Both the position numbers and the translations under genes were made by a program. The notes beneath the pieces are model-generated. The model searched no databases. It was given only the letters and a program-made list of their open reading frames with translations, and was not told the origin of the DNA. Of a stretch of DNA of 64,000 nucleotides, positions 21,343-34,233 are shown piece after piece; positions within the stretch are counted from its first letter, which is position 1, and the number at the start of each line of letters is the position of its first letter. This DNA comes from Capsicum annuum (Eukaryota > Streptophyta > Magnoliopsida > Solanales > Solanaceae): positions 211,106,093 to 211,170,092 of the forward strand of contig NC_061115.1 of the NCBI RefSeq assembly GCF_002878395.1. Reading direction: 5' to 3'.

Positions 21343-23676
21343 TGTAACGCCATGAGTCTGTACACTAAACGCTACACGGTGCTTACAACCCCGAAGAACC
21401 ATAAGCTAACCTATGACTGGTACCTACTGTGAGAACTGAATAATAATAATACTGCAACAATAATATTACTAAAATAAATAAAATAATTAGGCTGAAGTCG
21501 CCATATGGTTCACAACTGGAAACAAATACTGAATACTGAAAATTGAATATCTATCTGAAAGTCTCTCACTGTCTGAATATGGAGTTGATGGGACAAGTCC
21601 CCAACTAAATCCGTCTACTGAATATGCAGAACTACTGAAATACAAAAAGATAACATCATCCTCGAACTATGAAGACTCTTCACTAAATCTATTGTTGATA
21701 CTCTGGGCTGCTAAGTGCGGTCAGGAGCCCGTGCATCTAAACCCATGATATAAGACATCATAGCATAAGACAAAAGTATATATTAGTAATTTGAATATAG
21801 TAGTATGCTAAGTGAGGTAGGATGATATGCATGGGTTCATATGAATAGACAACAACTAGCTGAGTAATATGAACGTAACTAAATGAGAGTACATGCATGA
21901 ATATATAAACTGTAAATGAGATTATGTTAACACTGGATACTAAATTCTGAATACTAATTAACTAATATATGAGTTTACTGATACTATAGTACTGATAATG
22001 AGTGATTATATCTGACAATCCTGATTCTATAAAACTGAACTGAGCTCTATATTGAGACCAAAATTGAAACTGTGAGAGGAAGTTATCTAACCGACATGCC
22101 CCTCTCAAATTGGATATGGGTTCAACCTGTAACCCCAGTTGGAAGGGTGTCAATATCGTGACACGGGTAAAGATAAGTTATGAGTTAACCGTCTCTGACA
22201 GGAAGCACTTTTGTCAACCCTCGCTGGCAGGAAAACTCATGTGACATGTATCAACCTTAGTCTAAAAGGAAGATATCTCAACTTACACTGGCAATGTAGT
22301 TCTATAACACAGGGATTGCTACTAAGGGTCAAACCCTATGCTGATAGGAATGCCCCCATCCCTAGGTCCGCTCGGTGCTGATTCCTACTTCCAACTAAAT
22401 AGACACTAAACTAATTTCTAAACTGTACTAGACTTCATTGAACTGTTACTGATCGTACTTTCTAATTGAACTAAACTAAGTACACTGAGTTCTTAACTGA
22501 TTACTGAACCAACACTGGGACTGATTATAGAGTATTACTATTCATGACTCTACTGAGACTGTTCTGTAACTAATGTAGCTCTAGGTAAACAGCTAGATTT
22601 TTGGATATTGAATACCCCCAGGATTCGATAATATGAAAAGTAAAATACTGCATGACTTTAGTGGCATAATAGTAATTGCTTACTAATAATGCATTCATTT
22701 AGACATTTTTGTCAACCACTTTATATACATGAGCTTGTGCATGAACGAAATCACATAATAACATGCCATACTTGCACAAGTCAATTCACATAAGCATTTT
22801 GAAAAACACTTGGAGAGAATTGGTATTTCACATATCAATAAACATGTAATACTATCATGGATACTACATTCAACTTGTAATTCAAGAGTTCAACATGAAG
22901 TTCACGTAATTCAATCCACAATTAACTAGTTTTCATGAAGCTTGTGATAAATCATGGAATGGAAAACTTATTTAACACCATAATCAAGATTACAATCAAT
23001 CCAACATGAAATCTATGAGATCAATTAACTTTCAGTTAAAAAGAGTTTCTTTAACTCCAAGGGTGGAAGAAAACCCTTGGATGAACACTTCAGATACCTT
23101 GGTACTTGAATTTGCTAAGACTGATGGTGTGTTCTTGAAGCTTAAATTTGAAATTAAATCCCCTAGGGTTTATTCTTGAGAGAAATTTGAGAGAAAGTGA
23201 ATGTTTTTTCCCTAGGAATGACTTAATCTCGTATTTTTGGGGATGAATAGGGGTTCAAAATGACCCAATTATCCCTCACAATGTGGGCTTTTAATGATTG
23301 AATTTGTGCCCAGTGATGCACGGACCGATGTGCCATATTGATGGCATCAACACGATGACCAACGCGCCACATCGATTTTGCGTTGGTTTACTGAAAATTG
23401 GCACTGCAAGCTGCGATAGGCGACATGGCGCATCGAGATCGCGTTGATCCAACATGATTCAAATGATGTTTGAAAAATCCAAAACTTGTCTGAGAACACC
23501 TACTAACATACCTGATCATGAATCAACCTAAAAATCGACACTTTAATGTCTTCAGGGTCGGGAAAAAGGATCGCCTACTTATAAGGCTAAAAATAATCCT
23601 AAGTGTAAGCACTTAGCTGAAATTTCTAAGTATGGGACCCCTTATCAAGCTCTAAGGGCTGAGTTAAGCTTAGAAT
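21343..23676 (-). repeat. Tekay-like 3' LTR, subfamily A (missing its outermost bases)
   Basis: Starts TGTAACGCCATGAGTCTG and closely matches the LTR at 31066-33395 along its length; CAACAATAATATTACT and GACATTTTTGTCAACCACTT occur in both. It stops at AAGCTTAGAAT, about 16-20 bp before the TTTTGGGGTCTTACA end seen at 33395. The subfamily B LTR begins at the very next base. Confidence 0.85.
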
Positions 23677-26050
23677 TGTAACGACCCGAGACTTCTCTCT
23701 AGTCATTACATGGTTCTTAAAGTCTCAAGGGACCACAAGCTAACCCATGAACTGGTACCTGCTATGAGCACTGGATAATAAAATCATAAATATGGAAGAA
23801 TAACTGAAATGCGATAAGGTTTTAATATCTGAATTCAAAACTGAAATATAAATCTAGGAAAGACAATTGTCTGAATCGGAGAAAATAATGATAAACTAAA
23901 TAACTAACTAACTGTAGTGTCTGAAAAACCACTAGATCTGAATAACTGAGAGTTGATGGGATAGGCCCCAACTAACTCTAACTATCTAATTAAACTAAAA
24001 CCGTGAAGTAAATACTCTGTCCTCGGATGATGAGGACTCACCGCTGCTACTGTACTTTTGATAATCAGAGAATCTAGGTGCGATCCGGGACCTGAGCATC
24101 AGCACCTATGATATGAGACATCATAGCGCAAAAGAAAAGTATGCGATCAGCACTTTAAATGTACAAGTATGCTAAATGAGGAAGGCTAACATGCAAGGTT
24201 TCATGAATAGGAGTAATGATCTATCTGACTATACATGTAAAGCATGGAATACTGAATAGAGAATATGAAATCTGTAGATACTGAACATGCATGAAAGTCT
24301 ATAAAATACTAAAAATACGTGAAAATCTGTAGACACTGAAGATGCATGGCCAGGCATATAACATGGACTGAGTAAAATCTGTATTTTGAAATACTAAAAA
24401 ATATACTGATATTTGTGCGCCTTGATCAAAGAACACTAAGACTGAATAACTGGGACTCTAACTGAAATTGTATCTGAGACTGTGGGAGGTATCTTATAAC
24501 CGATATTCCCCAATTTGAGCTAATCGGGGTCCAACCTGTAACCCCAATTGGAAGGGTGTTAATACAGTGCCACGGGTACTAACGCTGGTTGTGTGGATCC
24601 ACTAAATTGATAAAATGTCTAAAGGCCTAAGGGTGTCAAGCTTGAACTGACAGGTGATCCCTGCGAGATAGTCAGGCCTAATTTTATGGGTGACTACTCA
24701 TATCCTACACTGGCTATGTAGTTTTTGAGTATAAGGACTACTAATAACAACTCTGCCTATCTGACGGGCAAGCCGCCATCCCTACACTCGCTTGGTAATA
24801 AGTCCTACTCCCAATTAAACTAAGATACTAGATTGTTCTGAGTTCGATGACTGATAGCTGACTATTCTGATAATGCTCATAGTATAATCCGGAGACTATT
24901 TTGTAATGTATTGTGACTAGACTGATAAAAAAGGTATGGTTTTGGGGTATTCAATACCCCCAGGACTCAAAACAATAATAGTAGCATGACACTCAAACAT
25001 TTAAGGACATAGCATGAAGGCTTTCATAAACATTTACTCTTGTAGGCATTTTATTAAACACTTGTAGTCCATGGTTCAAAACAAACATAGGAATGTTCTA
25101 AAATATATAGAAATAGCATGAATCTGACATAATAGAGCTAAATTATAGTTTTTTTCAATAAATAATAATATTAAAACATGGGGAATTAAATAATAACAAT
25201 AATTTCAGGGTAACATGGTATAAAATCAATAGTACATAGAGATTCATGGATGAAATCATAATTTAAAATCAAATAAACTTGAAAAGGAGATGGATTTGTA
25301 ATTAAAATGGATACTTGGACTCCATGGATGAAAAGGACCCATGGATGAATTTCTTGGAGTTCTTGGTGAGTTCTTGAGGATTTGACTTGAAATTGAGAGC
25401 TAGGGTTTCTTGTTCTTGAAAAGGGGGATCTTTAATTTTTGAAGGAGAATTGAATAATGATGACTACTTAGGGTGTTTAGGGGTTAAATTTCATGTTTTA
25501 GGTTAATTAGGGCTGTGAAAAAAGACCCAAATACCCTTAAATGAATTTTAAAATAGAAGCTGAAAACTTACCGTCCTAATTTTTGGCCTTGGCGCAACAT
25601 GCCGCTATCACGCCAAGCCACTGGAAAAGGGACAACTAGCAACTGAGGGAATGGCGTAACGCATAGGAATTGCGGTGCTCTTTTGATTTTGAAATTCACC
25701 CTTGGCGCAACACATCATTATCACGACAGGACACTGGAAAAAGGACAATTGGGATTTTGGCTAACGGCACAATGCGGGGGTTTCGCGGAGCTTCACTAAA
25801 AATTGAAAATCATCATTTATGTTGGCTACGTGATGCACTAAGGGTCAATTTGATGGTGTTTAACGACTGAAACTTAAAATTGTCATAACTTCTTACCCGG
25901 TCAGCGAATTTAGGTGAATTTTATATCGTTGGAAAGCTAATCAAATTTCCTACGCAACGGTAGGCTCTAAACTGAAAAATGGTGAGTGTTTCAAAAAATT
26001 TATAGAAAAATATTCATGTATAGGGACTTAGATTATTGCGGGGTCTTACA
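23677..26050 (-). repeat. Extra LTR, subfamily B, joined to the 3' LTR
   Basis: A 2374-bp LTR from TGTAACGACCCGAG to GCGGGGTCTTACA. It differs from the subfamily A LTR on its left and resembles the LTR fragment at 1-882, including the GCCACTGGAAAA array at about 25560-25860. Its right end abuts the polypurine tract of the element. Flanks AGAAT and ATATC do not match, so it is not a simple solo-LTR insertion. Confidence 0.83.
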
Positions 26051-26349
26051 ATATCTCCCCCTTGAGAACATTCATTGTCGAATGAGACTAACTAAGCTGA
26101 GAATACTGATAGACTAAACTTGATTACTGAGCATGCATAACTGAAGCATGATTCATGGCTGAAACTACTGATATACTAAATATTTATACTGAAAATGCAT
26201 GACTGAAGCATGACTGAATTCTAAGAACATGACATATGACTTGGCTATTTCGTGAGGGTATACATGATATAAGAATGTTATGCAACTGAAATGATATCTA
26301 ACTCATATAGGAAATCTAAATATGGAACTGAGGAAATTCAAGGATAATT

Positions 26350-27800
26350 GTTACCTTGAGCTGAATATGTGTTTGAAGAGAAGAGGTGAGGATACTTGGT
26401 TCGCATATCTGCTTTTGCTTCCCAAGTAGCTCCCTCAGCAGACTGATTCCACGAAAGAACTTTAACTAGAGGGACTTCTTTGTTCCTCAATCTAGGAATC
26501 TGACGATTAAGGATTTCGACTGGAATCTCTTCATAAGAGAGGTTGTTCTGAACATCTATACCCTCTATAGTGACTACAGCTGTTGGGTCACCTATTCATT
26601 TCTTTAGCATAGAGACATGAAACACTCGATGGACTGAAGCTAAATCTGAAGGCAACCTAAGCTCATAAGCTACCTTTTCAAAACGGTTGAGAATTCAGTA
26701 AGGATCGACATATCGGGGACTGAGCTTCCCCTTCTTGCCAAACCTCTTCACTCTTTTTATAGGAGAGATTTTCAAATATATAAAATCCCCAAACACAAAC
26801 TCAAGATCTTTCCTTTGCATATATGCATACCATTTCTGATGGCTCTGAGCTACCTTAAGTCTTTCCCTGATCAACTGAACTTTTTATAAGGTATCAAATA
26901 CCAAGTCAGGCCCTACCACTGTGGACTCACCCATTTCAAACCAACTAATGGGAGATCTATATCTCCTCTTATAGTGTGCCTCAAATAGAGCCATCTGAAT
27001 GTTGGAATGGTAACTGTTATTATACACAAACTTAATCAAGGGCTAGTGGTCATCCCAACTACCCTTAAAGTCAATGGAACACGCTATTAACATATCTTTC
27101 AAGGTCTAAATGGTCCTTTCTGCTTGACCATCTTCCTGAGAGTGGAAGACCGTACTGAGGTGAACTTAGGTACCAAGAATGAGAGGTGAATTGCATACCT
27201 CTATTTGAAATGAAGGACAACAAAACTCCCTGTAATATAACCAACTCTCTAACATAGAGCTTGGAATAATCCTTGACTAAATAGGAAGTATAGACTGGTA
27301 AGAAATGAGCTGATTTGGTCATCCTGTCTATAATGATCCAAATTGAATCAAGTTGATGACGAGTATGGGGAAAACCCATCACAAAATCCATGTTCACCTC
27401 CTCTTACTTCCAAGTGGGGAATACTGAACTCTTTCATAGACCCACTAGGCTTCTGATGTTCGATCTTAACCTTCTGTCATATCGAGCATTCCTACAAACT
27501 CTGCAATGTCTCTCTTCATCCCACTCTACTAATAGACTTCCCGTAAGTTGTGGTACATGTTGGTGGCCCCTGGATGAATCGAGTAGCACACACCATGTGC
27601 TTCTATAAGAATTCACTATTTCAAGTCATCTACACCTGGCACACATAGCCGACTCTGGCAACACAATACACCATCTCCCCTTTAGGAGAAAACCTTTACT
27701 TTCTGATCTCTAATTGACTCTTTCAAATTAGCTAGACTGGGATCTCTGTCCTATTTCTCCTTTACTTCAAAAACTAGAGATGATTATGAACTATTTTTAA
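26350..27800 (-). pseudogene. Gypsy integrase with chromodomain (broken)
   Basis: On the minus strand the zinc-binding part is recognisable near 27600-27480 (YSIHPGATNMYHNL, SGMKRDIAEFV). The catalytic core at 27397-27071 shows DFVMGFPHTRHQLDSIWIII, DRMTKSAHFLPVYTSY and ISNRGMQFTS, where the conserved Asp of SDRG is Asn. Beyond a shift the C-terminal region follows: KRFGKKGKLS-type sequence near 26730 and a chromodomain with KEVPLVKVLSWNQSAEGATW (about 26490-26430), ending near KYPHLF. Multiple stops interrupt it. The integrase would insert the DNA copy, and the chromodomain binds chromatin. Confidence 0.85.
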
Positions 27801-28585
27801 CCCATACACTACCCTCTGCTGAATCGACTAAGCGAACACCTAGCCAGGCACGCTGATGAACTTCCTAAGAAAACTTCTTCTTACCATCCTCCATGTGAGC
27901 AAGACATCCTACTGAGAACATTAGCCACTATATTGGCCTTGACCGAATAATATAGAACACTTATTTCATAATCTTTCAACAACTCTAACCACCTCCTATG
28001 ACACAGGTTTAGGTATTTTTAAGAAAATACTTACCGTAGTATCTTATGGATTGTGAACACATCAATATGCACCCCATACAAATAGTTCCTCTAAATATTT
28101 AAGGCAAATAGTTCTTTTCATAGGGATTAAGTTGTCTAGAGTCATAGGCTATGACCTTACCTCTCTAAATCAAAACATATCCTAAACCAACTCTAGAAGC
28201 ATCACAGTATATCACAAACCTGTCTGAACCATCTGGTAGAGTCAAAACTGAACCTATAGTAAGTCGAGTCTTCAACTCCTAAAAACTCTTTTCACAAGAA
28301 TCTGACCACTGAAATTTGACTTTCTTCTGAGTCAGTCTGGACATAGGGGATGCAATAGATGAAAATCCTTTAACAAACTATCGGTAATAGCCGGCCAAGC
28401 CCAAGAAAATCTTGATATCTGATGGAGAGATGGGTCTGGGCCAGTTTCTTACTGCTTTAGTCTTTTAGGATTAACTCTAATGTCATCACTGGAAATGATA
28501 TGACCAAGGAATGCTACTAACCTTAGCCAATATTCATATTTACTGAATTTAGCAAACAACTAATGGGCTTTAAGGGTCTATAACG
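27801..28585 (-). pseudogene. Gypsy RT connection and RNase H (broken)
   Basis: Minus-strand remnants include GHIISSDDIRVNP-like sequence (about 28500-28470), [10 protein letters not shown] (28450-28420), SLGLAGYYR-like and KKVKFQWSDSCEK (about 28330-28290). An RNase H stretch with DRFVIYCDASRVGLGYVL (28230-28170) and AYDSRQLNPYEKN (28150-28110) follows. Stops break it into short frames. RNase H removes the RNA strand of the hybrid during reverse transcription. Confidence 0.78.
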
Positions 28586-29160
28586 TTATTCTGAGATGGT
28601 CTGTATGATTACGTTCACTACGGGAGAAACAAGAATGTTATCAATAAAGACTATGATAAATATGTCCAAGTACTGCTTGAACACACGGTTCATCAAGTCC
28701 ATGAAAACTGTTGGGGCATTGGTAAGACCAAATGAAATAACTAGGAATTTGAAGTGACCATATCGAGTTTTAAAAGCTATTTTTGAAATGTCACATTCTC
28801 TGACTCTGAGCTGATGATAACCTGATCTAAGGTCTATCTTATAATAGTAACTGGAACCCTGAAGTTGGTCAAAAAAGTCATCTATTCTAGGAAGTGGATA
28901 CTTATTCTTGACCATGACTTTATTTAGTTGACGGTTGTCAATACACATTCTGAGAGAACTATCTTTCTTACGCACAAATAGAACTGGTCTACCCCAAGGG
29001 GATACGCTGGGTTTGAAGAATCCCTTACCTAGGAGATCCTTCTACTGTTCCTTTAATTCTTTGAGTTCTAGAACTATTCTGTATAGTGGAATAGAAATAG
29101 GTTGAGTATTAGGAAGAAGGTCTATTCTGAAGTCGATTTCCCTCTCGGGAGGAACTCCGA
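28586..29160 (-). pseudogene. Gypsy reverse transcriptase (catalytic residue lost)
   Basis: Minus-strand frame 28975-28586 contains [72 protein letters not shown] and VFIDNILV. The catalytic Y/F-x-D-D block is FIDN, with the second Asp replaced by Asn. The preceding stretch (29160-28976) contains the FGVPPEREIDF-like and PIS-like leader and GVSPWG(R)P-type sequence, out of frame. The next 3' block continues in another frame. Confidence 0.88.
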
Positions 29161-29665
29161 AAAGAACTTTGAAAAAAATATCTGGAAATTCACATGCTAC
29201 TGGAACTGAATTAAGAGTGGGAGTATTGGAACTATAATCCTTAACTCAAAAAAGTTGATAAACACATATCTTAGATATCATTTTCCTTGCCCTTAGGTAA
29301 GAAATAAGTTGACCCCTAAGTGTTGAGGTACTACCCCTCCATTCTATGATGGGTTCATTCAGAAACTGAAAATGGACAACTCTATTTTTGCAGTCAACTA
29401 AAGCATAACATGAATGAAACCAATCCATGTCGAAAATGACATCAAAATTTGTCATCACTAATTCTATTAAGTCTGCCAAAGTGACTTTCTGAGATACCAT
29501 AATCGGACAGTTTCTGTATACTCGTCGAGCTATGATAGATTTACCCATTAGGGTAGAGACTGAGAAAGGCTCTGCTAGAATTTTGGGACTGACTCCAAAG
29601 TCAATATCTATATAAGGAGTTACAAAGGACAAAGAAGCTCCTGGATCTAGCTATCAGGAGAACTT
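29161..29665 (-). pseudogene. Gypsy aspartic protease region (broken)
   Basis: Just upstream of the frame 29632-29246 the minus strand reads LDPGASLSFVTPY, the aspartic protease entry as used in this lineage (D-P-G-A-S). The frame continues FGVSPKILAEPFSVSTLMGK, RRVYRNCPIMVSQKV and DMDWFHSCYALVDCKNR, the normal I-L-G-M-D-W block being IFDMDW. A homologous block is found in the plus-strand element at 47285-47450. A stop lies directly upstream of the LDPGA motif, separating it from gag. Confidence 0.83.
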
Positions 29666-29689
29666 TCATAATCCTGTCAGGATTGAAGT

Positions 29690-30842
29690 GCATAGAGTCT
29701 ATTTGGGTGTTGCCCACTGATGGCACTGGAAGCGGCACCCTACAAATTTGGGAGATCGGACTGAGCTGAGGGACGATTATGCTGACTCTATGAACTCATC
29801 TAAGATTAATTTTTAATCCTATGGCCTGGCTTTCCACATCTGAAATATACATCGATGTCATCTCTGTAGACATCCTGATGGTTTTTGCCATTTTCTGGAA
29901 AAGAGGATTTGTTCAGGCACTGCTAACACTACCCTGGTGTTTAGTGCCTAATGCCCTATCTCTATTGTCATCTCTGAATTTTGGAACTAAAGTACTGGCT
30001 AAGGATGAAGCTGGAACTAAAGATTTCAGGAAGAACTAAGAACGATTACCACCCTTTAACTTAGGCTGAGAGAAGTTGAAGCTACCTATTCTAGCTCTCT
30101 TATTCTCCCTCTCCTTCTCCTTATTCTTAGCCTCTTCTATCTTCTGAAAAAAGACTTTGACCCTGGATATATCCATCTCCTTAATTAACATTACGGTCGT
30201 ACACTACTTAACCACACTATTAGACACACCAGACACAAACTTACTCATCTTAGACCTGTTGTCTGGTGCCACATGGGCAGCGTATCTAGCTAACTGAGTA
30301 AACTTGAGAGAATACTGGTGTACCATCATATTCCCCTACTTCAGATTAATAAACTCCAAAACCTTATCTTTCCTCAACTTCAGTGGAAAGAACCTATCAA
30401 GGAAAGCAGTGGCAAACTCCTTCCATTCTATGGGCCCAGCATCTGCGGCCCTCTCTGCTTTCCACTGCTTGAACCAAAAGTGAGCCACATCCTGTAACTA
30501 ATACGTGGCCAACTCAGCACTCTCACTATTAGTCAGCCCCATAATATCCGTTACTTTATACACCTGATCAAGGAATTCCTGTAGGTCCTCATCTGAGTTA
30601 GACTCGATAAATAATAGAGGGTTTATTTAGGTGAAGTCTCAAATCCTAGCTGCAGTAGTATTGTCCATTGGGTTTGCCAGAATGGCAGCTGGGCATTTAT
30701 TCTGGGTTGCTACTGAATTGGCTAGAGTAGCAAATGCGGCCCTAAATTTAGCATGGGAGACATGCTCGTTTAGATGATCTGCCTGAACGTACTGAGGCAC
30801 TGGCAGATTTCCTATTCGTCTTCCGTTCTTCTTGGGAGGCAT
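29690..30842 (-). pseudogene. Gypsy gag (broken)
   Basis: The start codon at 30842 begins MPPKKNGRRIGNLPVPQYVQ, a usual gag start for this lineage, open to 30639. Further pieces follow in shifted frames: the EESDLFIKPLLFIESNS-like loop, DPQEFLDQ-type sequence near 30560, and WKAERAAD-like sequence near 30450. A zinc knuckle at about 29845-29815 (YFRCGKPGH) has lost its first cysteine to Tyr. The 5' leader between the start codon and the primer site is about 220 bp. gag forms the particle coat. Confidence 0.8.
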
Positions 30843-31065
30843 GTTCTGTAAATGGAAGTAAGGAAAGGATTAGACTTAGATTTTAACTTGAGCTTATGCT
30901 CACTCGCATGACATGAATACTGAAAGGAGGGAAACTTTTCCTAAAACATCTCATAGTCTCTGGCCCATAAGTTTGGCGCGCTACACACCCATGTACAAGA
31001 TTCTACTAGACGTGGCTTTTAGACTTTCTAAGAATCTGTTAAACCTTAGGCTTTGATAACAAGTT

Positions 31066-33395
31066 TGTAACTCCTTGAGTCTTTCCCTCTGACACCACAC
31101 GGTGCTTATGACCCTGAAAGACAACAAGCTAACCCATAACTGGTACCTGTTATGCGCGCTGAATAATAATAACACTACAACAATAATATTACTGAAACAA
31201 ATGAAAAAAATTTAGGTTGAAGTCTCCATAAGGTTCACAACTAGAAACAAATACTGAATACTGATAAATAAATACTGAAAACTAAATATCTATCAGAAAT
31301 ACTCTAGTCTGAAAGCCTCTAACTGTCTGAATATTGAGTTGACGGGATAAGTCCCCAACTAACATCGTATACTAAATATGTTGAACTACTAAAATACTGA
31401 AAGATAAAATTATTCTCAAACTATGAGGACTCACCACTAAATCTGTTATTGATACTCTAGGTTGCTAAGTGCGGTCAAGAGCCCATGCATCTGAACTTAT
31501 GATATAAGACATCATAGCGCAAGAGAAAAGTATGTGTCAGTACTTTGAATGTACTACTATGCTAAGTGAGGTAGACTGATATGCATGGGATTATATGCGT
31601 GGAGAACAACTAGCTGAGTAACATGGACATAACTGAATGAGAGTACATGCATGAATAAATAAACTGTAAGTGAGATCATGTTAACATTGGATACTGAATT
31701 TTGAATACTAATTAACTGATATATGAGTTTATTGATATGGTAGTGTTGATAACTGAGTAACTGTATCTGACAGTCCTGATTCTGTTGAACTGAACTGAGT
31801 TCTATTCTGAGACCAAAACTGAAATTATGGGACGTAGTTATCTAACAGACATGCCCCACTCTAATTGGATGGGGTCCAACCTATAACCCCAGTTAGAAGG
31901 ATACTCATGTGAGATGTATCAACCCTAGTCTGGAAGGAAGATATATCAACCTATGCTGGCAACGTAGTTCTGTAATACAGGGATTGCTACTAAGAGTCAA
32001 ACCCTATGCTGGCAGGAATGCCCCCATCCCTAGGTTCGCTCAGTGTTGATTCCAACTCTCAACTAAATAGACACTGAACTGATTTATAAACTGTATTAGG
32101 CTTGACTGAACTATTACTGATCATACCACATAACTGAACAGAACTGAGTTCACTGAGTTCTAAACTGATTATTGAACTAAGACAGGGATTGATTACAGAG
32201 TATTACTATTCATGACACTATTGACATGGTTCTATAACTAATGTAGCTCTAGATAAACAGCTAAATTTTTGGATATTGAATACCCCCAAGACTCGATTAA
32301 ATGAAAAGTAAAATACTGTATGACTTTAGTGGCAAAATAGTACTTGCTTACTAATAATGCATTCATTTAGACATTTTTGTCAACCACTTAATATACATGA
32401 GCTTGTGCATGAATGAAATCACATAATAACATGCATACTTGCACTAGTCAATTCACATAAGCATTTTGACAAACACTTGGGGAGAATGGGTATTTCACAT
32501 ATCAATAAACATGTAATACTATCATGGATACTACATTCAACTTATAATTCAAGAGTTCAACATGAAGTTCACATAATTCAATCCATAATTAACTAGTTTT
32601 CATGAAACTTGTGATAAATCATAGAATTGAAAACTCATTTAACACCATAATCAAGATTACATTCAATCCAACATGAAATCTATGAGATCAATTAACTTGT
32701 AGTTTAAAAGAGTTTCTTGAACTTCAAGGGTGGAACGAAACCCTTGGATGAACACTTCACATACCTTGGTACTTTAATTTGTTAAGACTGATGGTTTGTT
32801 CTTGAAGTTTGAATTTGAAATTAAATCCCCTAGGGTTTATTCTTGAGAGAAATTTGAGAGAAAGTGAATGTTTTTGCCCTAAGAATGACTTAAGCTCATG
32901 TTTTTGGGGATGAATAGGGGTAGAAAAAGACCCAATTATCCCTTAGGATGTGGGCTTTTAATGACTGAAATTGTGACCAGTGATGCGTGGACCGATGCAC
33001 CACGTCAATGGCATCAACACGATGACCAATGTGTTGCATCGAGTTCACGTTGGTTTACTGTAAATTGGCACTGCAAGCTGAAAAAAATATTTATCAATGC
33101 TAGAGGCGACACGGCGCATTGAGATCGCGTTGATCCACTGGTTTGGACTTCTAAACGTGATTCAAACGATGCCTAAAAAATCTGAAACTTGTCTGAGAAT
33201 ACCTACTGACATACCTGATCATGAATCAACCTAAAAATCAATACTTTAAGGTCTTTAGGATCGGGAAAAATGATTGTCCACTTATGAGGCTAAAAATACT
33301 CCTAGGTGTAAACACCTAGCTGAAATTTCTAAGTATGGGACCCCTTATCTAGATCTAAGGGCTGAGTTAAGCTTAGAATTTTTTGGGGTCTTACA
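31066..33395 (-). repeat. Tekay-like 5' LTR, subfamily A
   Basis: A 2330-bp LTR from TGTAACTCCTTGAGTC to TTTTGGGGTCTTACA, followed by target duplication GTTAA. It is the true partner of 21343-23676; I estimate by eye that they differ at roughly one base in ten, so the insertion is old. The GC-richer array with GATGACCAATG and TTCACGTTGG-type units lies at about 32980-33130. Confidence 0.88.
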
Positions 33396-34233
33396 GTTAA
33401 ATATAGATATTTATGGTTATATACATGTTATTGAACAATCTTGATAATTTAGAGAAGCGCAGACAAACGGTCAAGGGTGTGCAATTCCGCCCAAGGGATG
33501 TGGGTTAGAACCTAGCCTCGGATCAATCTACTTATTTTTTAAAAAAAAAAAATAAATGAAAAATTATTATGCTCTAAAAAGAAAACACGAAGTTCTGTTT
33601 TCATCCATTAAATAAGGGCTTTGACTTTTCCTTTTACCTTTAAATAAGGACTTTTCCTTTAAAATTAAAAAATAATAGATTGACTAGGACATTAAACAAA
33701 ACCTAGGTTCCCTTCTTTTAACTCTCGAATTCTACAGACTCTAGCCCTTCACCTTCTTTTTTTCTTTGTTAGAACAATTAAAATTCTTTACCCCTCTTGC
33801 TATTTTTGATATTAATTAATCAATAATTTGGTGATAAGGCTTTCAAGTTTTAACGAGCTATCATTACAATTTTTTTCAACAGTTATTGAAGTGTGAATTT
33901 TAAAAAGTTTTTTTAAATTCCTCTTACCCGTTAGTTTTGTTTTTTTTCCTGGACTTGCTTTTCTGCATTTTTTGGTTTTAGACAAAGTAAATTTAATATT
34001 CTAGTCTCATCTAGTAGATAACTTGCTAGTTAATATTATCTGGGGGAATCGGGCAATGTTTTAAGTATTCATGATTTTTTTTATTATTTTTTGAAATTGA
34101 ATAATAAGTGTGATGCGTGTGACTTTTATTTCCATTTGAGGTTTCAATGAGCTTGGAGAGGTATTTTTGTAAATTTTAAAAAATAAGTTCAATGTCACAA
34201 AATTAATCACGCCGAGATAAAGATTTTGATCAA
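33396..34233 (+). other. 5' non-coding part of the split hAT element
   Basis: No gene was found. The sequence continues the hAT 5' region after the gypsy insertion. It holds a patch at about 33465-33530 with GATGTGGGTTAGAACCTAGCC, similar to a B-box (GGGTTCGAACC) but without an A-box I can recognise. A poly-A run of 12 follows at about 33540, and an AT-rich leader runs to the transposase start. Confidence 0.55.

Larger units (their letters stand above)
21343..33395 (-). mobile_element. Near full-length Tekay-like Ty3-gypsy element
   Basis: A 12,053-bp element with perfect target duplications GTTAA (21338-21342 and 33396-33400). It has LTRs of subfamily A at 21343-23676 and 31066-33395, an extra subfamily B LTR at 23677-26050, and gag, protease, RT, RNase H, integrase and chromodomain in order on the minus strand. 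The primer site (TGTTATCAAAGCC, 31063-31051) is a decayed initiator-Met tRNA site. The polypurine tract is AAGGGGGAGATAT, read leftwards to 26051. All frames are broken. It sits in the 5' part of the hAT element. Confidence 0.92.

Noticed and set aside
27390..27616. Open frames on both strands at the integrase zinc-binding region
   Set aside because: Wrong frames across the decayed minus-strand integrase; the true reading shows YSIHPGATNMYHNL in another frame.
33465..33530. B-box-like GGGTTAGAACC suggesting a tRNA or SINE
   Set aside because: No A-box or SINE ends found; fits internal non-coding DNA of the hAT element.
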